Assembly (NCBI RefSeq): GCF_037042905.1
Contig: NC_087253.1
Span: 21,531,001-21,595,000 of the forward strand
Length of the DNA: 64,000 bases
Direction of reading: 5' to 3'
Origin: Lytechinus pictus
Taxonomy: Eukaryota > Echinodermata > Echinoidea > Temnopleuroida > Toxopneustidae
Positions 59,401 to 64,000 of this stretch are shown in pieces (within the stretch, counting starts at the first letter, position 1; every line of letters starts with the position of its first letter). The position numbers were made by a program, and so were the translations under genes. The notes beneath the pieces are model-generated. The model made no database searches and had not been told where the DNA came from. It was given only the letters and a program-made list of their open reading frames with translations.

Positions 59401-60141
59401 ATGAAGTGATCCTGGAAACCATTTCAGGAGAAGGTGATGAGGATGCTAGAGACAGACCTGCCAACCAGTATGTTTTTTTAGTGTTTAGTACGTTTTTGCA
59501 CCCAAAATATGGCAGTACGTTTTTTCTTTAAAAAATACGGTTTTGTAAAAAAAAAATTGTAATTTATTGCAAAATATCATCTCTATATGTCTCTTTTTCA
59601 TAAAACTTACACAATTATGGTTATTAGATCAATGCAATTTCAGGTAACTTGTTTTTTTTTCAATCATTTTGTTTAAAACCAGGGTGAGATATACACATAT
59701 TTCAATGTTTTTTTTTTCATCCGCAATAGCAGTGTGCATTTTAGCTTGCGTGCAGCTTGAGCGCCGCGATGAGCGAGTGTGCCACGCATTTTATTATGAA
59801 ATCAACTTTTTGGGGAAAAATACATTTTTTATCACAGAATACAATTTTTCATTCCCAGAGGTTGGCAGGTCTGTAGAGAGGCGATCTTGTAAACTGGTTT
59901 CCTAAACTGGTCTAAACACGACCAGTACAGGAAAGCAGATAAGAATGGGGTCCAAATTTAGTTGCATCTGCCGACGGAGGAATTCAGTTCCAATTAGGAA
60001 CACTTCTGCTAACATCATTCTAAATTTGTTTGCAATTTTTTTTTCTCATCAGAATCCAAGAAGATCGAGCAGGCCGGTGGTTACAAGTTTGAAACCACTA
60101 CAGTTCCTACTTCTTTCAACTTTGGTAACGGAGGATCATGA
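32473..60141 (+). CDS. IPO7: Importin-7/importin-8 (nuclear import receptor), 25 exons, complete
   Basis: The 25 exons join to 3093 nt (1030 aa, against about 1038 in vertebrate importin-7). The protein is an importin-beta family karyopherin that carries ribosomal proteins, histones and signalling factors into the nucleus with RanGTP. It starts [13 protein letters not shown] and holds an importin-beta N-terminal domain at about residues 22-105 ([11 protein letters not shown]). [14 protein letters not shown] lies at 251-264 and [10 protein letters not shown] follows; [21 protein letters not shown] and [11 protein letters not shown] are also intact. An acidic Asp/Glu stretch spans about 880-950, and the tail GGYKF...PTSFNFG resembles that of vertebrate importin-7. 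The start is supported by the family N-terminus. Importin-7 and -8 split in vertebrates, so this is probably co-orthologous to both. Introns carry six C/D snoRNA candidates, many MITEs, and tandem copies of exon edges; no coding disruption was found. Confidence 0.96.
32788..32968. mobile_element. Young fold-back element in intron 1
   Basis: Arms of about 66 bp (32788-32853 and 32902-32968) are almost perfectly complementary, running from AATTTAGAGCCAACATGAAG to AACATCGCATGCG. The loop is about 48 bp and GC-rich. Near identity of the arms suggests a recent insertion. No TIR-type coding sequence. Confidence 0.8.
33341..33940. repeat. MITE family A in intron 1
   Basis: Ends GTCAAGTCCACTCC and GGGGTGGACTTGTCCTTTAA are inverted, and the interior matches 38511-39075. 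Confidence 0.8.
34288..34482. repeat. Short internally deleted MITE family A in intron 2
   Basis: The ends GGAAAGCCCACCCTAACAAAAA and TTTTTGTTGTGGTGGACTTCC are kept, but only about 195 bp remain. Confidence 0.7.
35098..35430. repeat. Palindromic MITE family F in intron 3
   Basis: AGTACCGAAGTG(G)TGA at the left is mirrored by TCACACTTCGGTACT at the right, with shared inner arms TTTGGTAGTGGAG / CTCCACTACCAAA. Relative of 12380-12836. Confidence 0.75.
35870..36116. repeat. Inverted-repeat element in intron 3
   Basis: GTATTACCGAACG at 35876-35888 is the complement of CGTTCGGTAATAC at 36098-36110. The interior is AT-rich. Confidence 0.55.
37128..37212 (+). ncRNA. C/D box snoRNA candidate, copy 1 (intron 4)
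   Basis: Terminal stem CTTGGC (37128-37133) with GCCAAG (37207-37212); C box ATGATGA at 37140-37146; D box CTGA at 37200-37203. Between them is the segment TCTAAATCTAGCTTACCAAG, conserved in all six copies directly before the D box. Sense strand of importin intron 4, 608 bases before exon 5, as expected for a snoRNA excised from spliced intron. Target RNA not identified. Confidence 0.8.
37881..38191 (+). repeat. 52-bp minisatellite made from the exon 5/intron 5 junction
   Basis: Six copies start at 37881, 37933, 37985, 38037, 38089 and 38140. Copy 1 is the last 30 bases of exon 5 (ACCGCCATCTTGGAACACCC...) plus 22 bases of intron 5. Donor-like GTAAGT survives in copies 1, 4 and 5, is GTAAAT in copy 6 and is lost in copies 2 and 3. 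Confidence 0.95.
38511..39075. repeat. MITE family A, complete uninterrupted copy, intron 5
   Basis: Ends AGGACAAGTCCACCCC and GGACTTGTCCTTT are inverted. It serves as the empty-site reference for the nested insertion at 11627-11900 through 'CACATCCTGGTGGGTATGC'. Confidence 0.82.
39617..40078. repeat. MITE family A2, complete, intron 6
   Basis: AAAAGGGGAAGTTCACCCTG and CAGGGTGAACTTCCCCTTTA are near-perfect terminal inverted repeats. The interior includes TTTGTGACGCC / GGCGTCACAAATC arms. Confidence 0.82.
40200..40283 (+). ncRNA. C/D box snoRNA candidate, copy 2 (intron 6)
   Basis: C box ATGATGA at 40212-40218, D box CTGA at 40272-40275, short terminal stem TTGG (40200-40203) with CCAA (40280-40283). 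The guide-like segment TCTAAATCTAGCTTACCAAG is identical to copy 1. It ends 298 bases before exon 7. Confidence 0.75.
40653..43158. other. Most of intron 7: low-complexity repeats, no gene seen
   Basis: It contains a G run (40966-40981), three degenerate 'TTCGGGGGCTCCATTT' repeats (41013-41100), a TG-rich tract (41190-41215), a perfect hairpin (42151-42189) and a G run at 42445-42461. Short open frames show no recognisable domain. Confidence 0.55.
42151..42189. repeat. Perfect GC-rich hairpin, 15-bp arms
   Basis: TTTCGGGGGCGACAT (42151-42165) pairs exactly with ATGTCGCCCCCGAAA (42175-42189) around a 9-base loop. Similar GGGGGCGAC/GGGGCGAGTTCGCCC sequence follows to 42260. Confidence 0.9.
43159..43243 (+). 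ncRNA. C/D box snoRNA candidate, copy 3 (intron 7)
   Basis: C box ATGATGA at 43170-43176, D box CTGA at 43231-43234. The terminal stem TTGGCAAC (43159-43166) with GTTGCTAA (43236-43243) differs in sequence from copy 1 but still pairs over 8 positions with one G-U. The guide-like segment has one change (AAATTTAG). It ends 321 bases before exon 8. Confidence 0.8.
44110..44537. mobile_element. hAT-like MITE in intron 8
   Basis: Ends CAGGGTTCCTAGCT and AGCTGGGAACCCTG are inverted with one mismatch. ATATT flanks both sides. The interior carries repeated ATCAGGGAAAA/AATTTTGAT motifs. It lies 18 bases upstream of snoRNA copy 4. Confidence 0.65.
44556..44641 (+). ncRNA. C/D box snoRNA candidate, copy 4 (intron 8)
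   Basis: C box ATGATGA at 44568-44574, D box CTGA at 44629-44632, terminal stem CTTTGC with GCCAAG (one mismatch). This copy and copy 6 also have a clear internal D' box (GACTGAATC) and a C'-like TGTGATT. Confidence 0.78.
44726..45286. repeat. MITE family A in intron 8 (diverged)
   Basis: Starts AAAGGTTAAGTCCACCC and ends TTGGGTGAACTTTAAT. The interior matches the other family A copies. Confidence 0.7.
45752..45838 (+). ncRNA. C/D box snoRNA candidate, copy 5 (intron 9)
   Basis: C box ATGATGA at 45765-45771, D box CTGA at 45826-45829. The terminal stem CTTGGTT (45752-45758) with AATCAAG (45832-45838) pairs over 7 positions with one G-U, again different from the other copies yet complementary. 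Guide-like segment unchanged. It ends 350 bases before exon 10. Confidence 0.8.
47141..47230 (+). ncRNA. C/D box snoRNA candidate, copy 6 (intron 11)
   Basis: C box ATGATGA at 47155-47161, D box CTGA at 47215-47218. A longer distance separates the boxes from the terminal stem CAGTT (47141-47145) with AACTG (47226-47230). The body is nearly identical to copy 4. The stem is the weakest of the set. Confidence 0.72.
47401..47690. repeat. MITE family B in intron 11
   Basis: Ends GGGCCCCGTCTTACAAAG and CTTTGTAAGACGGGGCC; inner arms as in 11627-11900. Confidence 0.8.
47694..47856. repeat. MITE family G-like fold-back in intron 11
   Basis: ATAAAGGACTTGCAACTGTTG and CAACAGTTGCAAGTCCTTTAT are perfect inverted arms; GGGCCTG / CGAGCCCC ends. 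Confidence 0.85.
48120..48370. repeat. ~80-bp intronic minisatellite in intron 12
   Basis: About three copies of a unit containing 'TTAACC(A/T)GTTGACTACT', 'ATTCTGTGATTCCCATAG' and 'CTTTGTACAGGGAT'. Unlike the other intronic tandem repeats in this gene it has no visible match to the flanking exon. Confidence 0.75.
48431..48551. repeat. MITE family G in intron 12
   Basis: GGGCCCCATTGCTATACAAA and TTTTATGCAATGGGGCC are inverted ends; the interior contains TTGATTCTGATTGGCTG. Confidence 0.78.
49099..49345 (+). repeat. Intron 13 copy of the exon 13 3' edge
   Basis: 'GGAAAAGAACTCATG...(G)TCATCACA(G)GTAG' of exon 13 and its donor (49056-49105) recurs 161 bases later at 49217-49265 with about 80 percent identity by eye, including flanking intronic 'AAAGTGC(G/A)TTGC'. 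The copied donor is now ATGTAGAT. Confidence 0.8.
50921..51170 (+). repeat. ~60-bp tandem copies of the exon 16/intron 16 junction
   Basis: The GGTGTTGTGCT...CATGTAATAG segment of exon 16 at 50921 recurs at 50981, about 51045 and about 51100. A further copy at 51660-51715 (GATGTTGTCCTC...CATGTAATGGTAGG) is separated by inserted repeat DNA. Confidence 0.85.
51171..51640. repeat. Inserted inverted-repeat DNA within intron 16
   Basis: It contains the imperfect hairpins ATGGATATACCGCAC...GTGCGTTATATCCAT (51481-51531) and CACTCTGACGTCAGAGTG (51294-51311). It splits the junction-derived minisatellite. Confidence 0.6.
52044..52306. repeat. MITE family B in intron 17
   Basis: CTGGGCCGCGTCTAACAAAG at the left; the right end is diverged (CGTAACTCTTTGTAACTC). 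Confidence 0.7.
52970..53215 (-). repeat. tRNA-derived SINE in intron 18
   Basis: On the minus strand 53215-53110 reads as a tRNA-like head: 'GGCGCTACTCAGTCAGTTAGAGCG' region with an A-box, then GGTTTGAGTCCC resembling a B box, followed by body DNA. The body shares 'ACGCTCCTATACACGGGACC' type sequence with 56560-56590. Confidence 0.6.
54288..54600 (+). repeat. Three tandem ~105-bp units from the exon 20 3' edge
   Basis: AAGGTTAGGAT marks unit positions 54300, 54410 and 54514. Unit 1 is the last ~95 bases of exon 20 plus its donor; units 2 and 3 lie in intron 20 and keep 'AGCAATGGCTCAAAGACACT'. Unit 2 has TTAGTGTATT in place of the donor TTAGGGTAAGT. Confidence 0.93.
54998..55150. mobile_element. 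153-bp MITE in intron 20, 53 bp before exon 21
   Basis: GTAGGGGAGATCG(G)GG TTAGTTGGAAC at the left and GTTCCAACTAACCGCGATCTCCCCTAC at the right are near-perfect inverted ends (about 27 bp). Confidence 0.85.
56395..56600. repeat. Dispersed repeat, possible SINE body, intron 22
   Basis: The segment 'AACGTGCAAAGGTGGTGACTCTCCTACACGGGGCC' resembles DNA in the SINE at 52970-53215. No tRNA-like head seen here. Confidence 0.45.
56696..56850 (+). repeat. Three tandem ~71-bp copies of the exon 23 5' edge
   Basis: (T/G)CTGC(T/A)GATA(G)AAACGATG starts at 56696, 56768 and 56839; the last is the real exon 23. Each is preceded by an acceptor-like sequence (GACAG, TACAAG, TTACAG). The copy at 56696-56738 ends in CAGGTAAGA and so looks like a 43-nt mini-exon, but its inclusion would break the frame. 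Confidence 0.88.
58469..58584. repeat. MITE family C in intron 24
   Basis: AACACAAAAGTTGGCGATTAATCG and CGCTAACCTTTGTGTTA are inverted ends. Close relative of 9761-9875. Confidence 0.8.
59453..59873. mobile_element. 421-bp TIR element with 6-bp flanking duplication, intron 24
   Basis: CAGACCTGCCAACC and GGTTGGCAGGTCTG are perfect inverted ends. TAGAGA directly precedes the left end and directly follows the right end. The interior repeats TAGTACGTTTTT/CAGTACGTTTTTT and is non-coding. Confidence 0.8.
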
Positions 60142-60990
60142 GTGTCTGACTTCAAGACTAGCACTACATCCATGCAAAATCCAAATGACTCTTTATAACG
60201 GTATCTGCATCTCCATCGGAATTCCCTTTCATCTTGTTTATTTTCTTATCCTGAAGGAAAGAAAAGAGGATTGTTACTCCTTACCTTTGGCAGTTATGGA
60301 CATCACAAAGATTGACCCGATTACCTTTGTGTATCTCGACTTTGGGTCAAGGGGTCAAAGTTCACTGTGCTCGTGGATCACCTAGGAATGAATTCTGACA
60401 TTTGGTTGACCTTCGAACTTAGGTCACGCACAGATTGACAAGGTCAAGGTCGAATAGAGTTGTCGGACAAATCTTTGTAATAGGATGCTGTTTTGTCCCT
60501 CAACCCATCTTCACATGGGTGATGTATGATTATTGAAGTGTATTAAATTCATTATCAATTATTATACAGTTGTTCTAACATATTTAACATGAACTAAGAG
60601 AACAAAAGTGGTTAATTTGCATGATCTTCATTCCTGCGTTTGCTCCATGCACCAATTTTGTTGTGTAATCTCTTTTGAAATGACAAAAAAATCAAACGTA
60701 TGAAATAAAATGAGTAAAATACTATTGGGAAAATGTTTGTGTTTGATGCATTGCATGGAGATTGTTATCAGATAGTTTGCAGAGCTTTCTATTGTATGCG
60801 ATGTTGATAAGAACCGTAGATAGGAGTCCAGTCTCTCTTGCTAGCATGAAAGGCCATCCTGCCCCTGGTTGGCTATGGAAGGCCAACCTGTCCCTTGTTT
60901 CTCTCACCATCAATTCTTTATAAAATACACAAATAATGGCACAAATACCAACCAAATTACGGATAAACTTGCATTAGTAGGCCTATCATA
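60142..60990 (+). other. 3' UTR and flank of the importin gene
   Basis: No coding sequence. A GGGTCAAAGTTCA DR1-like motif lies at 60352-60364. Candidate polyadenylation signal at 60704-60709. Confidence 0.5.
60704..60709 (+). terminator. Candidate poly(A) signal of the importin-7/8 gene
   Basis: AATAAA 563 bases after the stop codon. Other A-rich candidates exist further on (for example 62315), so the site is not certain. Confidence 0.4.
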
Positions 60991-60994
60991 TCAC

Positions 60995-61130
60995 AAAGTT
61001 AGCGATCAATCGCTAATTTGTAAGAATAGTTCTGATTAGCTTCTAGTCAGTCTACTGAGCAAAATGCGAATGCAAGGATCTTGATAGGCCATTTTATTAA
61101 GCGATTAATCACTAAGCTTGACTAGGTATT
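60995..61130. repeat. MITE family C (diverged)
   Basis: CACAAAGTTAGCGATCAATCGC at the left opposite GCGATTAATCACTAAGC at the right. Confidence 0.6.
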
Positions 61131-61268
61131 TCTTAATTAAATCTCTTACTATAACTTTTGTTGAATAAAAAAGAGAAGTAATGTCTGTTCATGTCATTTT
61201 ATAGTAGTTAACAATTTTACTCACTTTTGTTTTTAATTATGAAATGTAAAAAGCATACATGAATAATA

Positions 61269-61410
61269 TAAGGCCAGGTTAAAAAGTGGATGTTGCTAGA
61301 TTTGTTGTCATTGATATTGTTGATATTGAGATGTTCACAGAAAATGTATTATTGCTTTGAAAATCTGTGAAATCAATTAGTATCTTTTCATTTTTAACCT
61401 GGCCTTGTAT
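61269..61410. repeat. Fold-back element, AAGGCCAGGTTAAAAA ends
   Basis: AAGGCCAGGTTAAAAA at the left and TTTTTAACCTGGCCTT at the right are perfect inverted repeats; about 140 bp in all. Confidence 0.85.
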
Positions 61411-62418
61411 CAGTCATGCTTTAGGTGTCATTACAATATTTAATCTTTTTTATTAGAAAAATGGAGAACCATTTCATTATCAAATACAAGTACTCATTTT
61501 CCAGAGGAAAATATAGATACTTATTATAATCTATTAAAATGAAATTAGGGGTATCTCACCAAATAATCCTGTATCAGCACAAATCAAAGATAAATAATTA
61601 AAAAAAAAAAGAATTATTGATCACAAAAATGAACACAACCATACAACTTTAAGTAGTACCTATTTGAATAAAAATTCTTGAAATATACCAATAAGGTAAT
61701 GTCCTACTTTTTTGTTTACATATTACCAATCTATCTGCTCACACTATGTTTAGGTAAACCCCTATTTGGGTAAAAACAAAAGATAATTTATTTGGTTGTG
61801 TCTTTTGCATTTGGAGGCAGAAGTCTGACTATTCTCTTGAGAAAATAAAAAAATTTTCCCCTCTTTTCAACAATTCTCTCTTATTTGTTTCTTCGTTTAT
61901 TTTCTCATCAGGTCATATATATGTATTACAAATAATTAATGTTATAATATTTATCTTTCTGCATGTTTATTATAGTAATTGATTTGATTCTATTATTCTC
62001 AGTCTTCCTTTATAAATTTGTAACATATAATCAATTGTGCACAAGCTGAGTCAGTCTACATCCATTTTAAGCCTTTTGCAGGACATCAAACCAAATATCA
62101 TCTGAATTTCAATAAAAAACAAAATAAAAGAATTTATTTAGTAATTATCTTTTCTGATATCTCATGCCTAAGAAAAAGTATCTGTGAGTTTCGATGTATG
62201 CAGTATTGATTCTCACTGTATGTAAATATTACTTTCCAGGCTTTCATAATCATTAACAGGTATGTCACATGTTCTCTGGGATATATGTATCTACTGTCTC
62301 AAACTAAAATTAGAATAAAGACGAGCCATTTTAGCCTTGAGTAGTCAAGGCTGCTATTTTTACTTTTCATCTGCCATGCATATCATAGATGAAAATGGTG
62401 TTTGAAGTTTGTGCCTCT
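61411..62418. other. Intergenic, no gene seen
   Basis: AT-rich, no ORF or repeat structure that I could name. Confidence 0.6.
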
Positions 62419-62538
62419 TAACACAAAGCTTTGGGCGATTGATCGCTGGGCTGATTAATGCAATCGATTAGATTGGTCATTATGTGCAGTCAGTCATGCA
62501 AATCAAATTTACGATCAGTTACTAAGCTCTGTGCTACT
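62419..62538. repeat. MITE family C (diverged)
   Basis: AACACAAAGCTTTGGGCGATTGATCG opposite ACGATCAGTTACTAAGCTCTGTG. Confidence 0.6.
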
Positions 62539-62991
62539 GTTAGGTTTGGTCATTGAATTCATACACCAATTACATCTCATGAATGCATAGGTCAAGTTTG
62601 AATATGGTGCCAGAATATTAGAAGGTCGTGCCATGTTTTCTACATCAGTTACCAGATATTGTTTCATCAACATTTTTTTGTCTGCCAGGTTGTCGGATCT
62701 GACATCTTTCCTTGAATTTGATTGGTTGAGAAGTACTGTTACTATGGTTGCTGTCCGATAAGACAGACTTAGTCGGATAAAACGTCTGACATGTGCTTTC
62801 ATGAAAAACACCCCTGAGATCATCACACATCACATTATAGATCCCCAAAACAGAATTAAGCTATGTTTAGGATTTTTGGCTGCAGACGTTCTCTTTGCAG
62901 TAATTCATCATTAGATTTGAAAATCTCATAGTTTTGATCAGGTGCCTCTTGGAAATATTGGTCAGAATAATTATATATTTGGGGTTGCTTT

Positions 62992-63122
62992 CCTTATAAG
63001 GGCATTTTCACGGTATTAAGCAAACTCCCATCATTTGTTGTAATAGAGATAATCATACACACAATAAGAAGTGCGTAAAATTGTGCCATGTAACGTCAGT
63101 TACAGTGAAAATGCCCATAAGG
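62992..63122. repeat. Short MITE
   Basis: CCTTATAAGGGCATTTTCAC and GTGAAAATGCCCATAAGG are inverted ends with a two-base indel. Confidence 0.75.
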
Positions 63123-63520
63123 CATCTTTTGCCCTCTGTGTAAAACATTGAAATTGACACCTAAACAGTTAGTTATGAAATGAATCATTAGTGTTTCGTA
63201 ATAAGTTAATAATTCATTAGATAATTAATAAATTCTAAACATCAGCTATGAAAGGATAATTTTTATTATACACCATATGAAAGTGATTCAAATTATTTTG
63301 TGTGGTATATATTTATGCTTGGATGAACATGGATATCGTTCAATTATAGTCTTGTAGCAAAATAACGCAATCGAAATAGAAAATGCGCCACAGCATAACC
63401 CCTCATGATTTGAGTCTTACGTTTGCAACCAGCATCATGTTTGGAAGATGATTTGTATTCTATCTTGTTTTCCAAAGTTATTGATTGGTTGTGAAGTATT
63501 TTATTTGTACCACAATAGAT

Positions 63521-64000
63521 TAGCATGAAATAATTCTGAGTCTAAAAGGTGTCAATTGGAAGTGAATGTTGGAATGTATTTTCCATTATCTCCTTGAAAA
63601 TAGAAATACAATTTACCAAATTATTGCGTGAAGTGATAGCTGGATGAACACAGTTATCATAGGATATTCTATTTTTAACACATTCAGTTAGTATGAAACA
63701 ATTCTGAATCTAAAGGGTATCAGTTTGAATTAAAAGTCAAGGTTGGAATGTATTTTCCCTAATTTCCTTGAAAATAGAAATATGTTTTACTGAAAGAACT
63801 TCCAAACATATACTGCGTGGATGAACAGATTGATTGTGGGATATTCTATTTTTAACACATTGAATTAGTGTACAACAATTCTGAATCGAAAGGGTATCTG
63901 CTTGCTTGAATTAAAAGTCAAGGTTGGAATGTATTTTCCCTATTTCCTTTAAAATAGAAAGACAATTTACCAAATTGCCTGCAGTTATAGGTGAACAGAT
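63521..64000. repeat. ~155-170-bp tandem repeat running off the right edge
   Basis: Three copies share 'TTGGAATGTATTTTCC', 'CTTGAAAATAGAAATA' and 'GGATATTCTATTTTTAACACATT'. Copy anchors (GGTTGGAATG or GTTGGAATG) lie near 63569, 63743 and 63922. The array probably continues beyond the window. Confidence 0.9.

Larger units (their letters stand above)
32473..60141 (+). other. IPO7: Exon map of the importin-7/8 gene
   Basis: Coding exons: 1 32473-32556; 2 34029-34267; 3 34819-34977; 4 36421-36577; 5 37821-37910; 6 39425-39519; 7 40582-40652; 8 43565-43667; 9 45406-45451; 10 46189-46288; 11 46787-46980; 12 47997-48086; 13 48891-49098; 14 49521-49639; 15 50587-50706; 16 50882-50948; 17 51873-51998; 18 52699-52796; 19 53459-53551; 20 54162-54382; 21 55204-55346; 22 56243-56376; 23 56839-56968; 24 58091-58207; 25 60053-60141 (stop 60139-60141). 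All introns are GT-AG. The weakest donors are exon 11 (GTTGGC) and exon 22 (GTCAGT). Each junction was fixed by phase matching between neighbours and by continuity of the importin protein, and the summed length is divisible by three. Confidence 0.9.

Overview
The window is animal genomic DNA: intron-rich genes with GT-AG splicing, a cluster of C2H2 zinc fingers, and very dense short palindromic transposons and minisatellites. The character of the dispersed repeats suggests an echinoderm, most likely a sea urchin. That species assignment is inference from memory of repeat style and would need an rRNA or mitochondrial match. All three genes found are on the + strand; I saw no convincing gene on the - strand.

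Layout. (1) 1-1653 is the 3' part of a poly-C2H2 zinc finger gene, open at the left window edge, followed by degenerate relic fingers to about 2035. (2) 2036-13262 is repeat-rich intergenic DNA. It includes a transposon-like element built of tandem units that each carry a perfect DR1 nuclear-receptor half-site pair, a twin fold-back element, and many MITEs. (3) 13263-17762 is a complete five-exon short-chain dehydrogenase of the RDH8/17-beta-HSD1 type (302 aa). (4) 17763-32472 is intergenic. It holds a LINE remnant split by a 2.3-kb hAT-type element with a perfect 8-bp target duplication, a cluster of three RFX-type X-boxes, a 1.33-kb element with about 35 ACTGGT motifs, and a 5.6-kb-spaced inverted repeat. 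(5) 32473-60141 is a complete 25-exon importin-7/8 gene (1030 aa). (6) 60142-64000 is 3' UTR and further MITEs, ending in a tandem repeat that runs off the window.

The most interesting discovery is inside the importin gene. Six introns (4, 6, 7, 8, 9 and 11) each contain one sense-strand copy of an 84-90-nt sequence with an invariant C box (ATGATGA), an invariant D box (CTGA), a conserved guide-like segment, and terminal stems that differ between copies yet still pair. This is the architecture of a one-per-intron C/D box snoRNA family. Separately, at least five exon edges of the same gene (3' edges of exons 5, 13, 16 and 20; 5' edge of exon 23) have been tandemly copied into the neighbouring intron, producing decoy splice sites. 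I derived exon structures by hand from reading frame, splice consensus and recalled family similarity; both gene models close exactly in frame.
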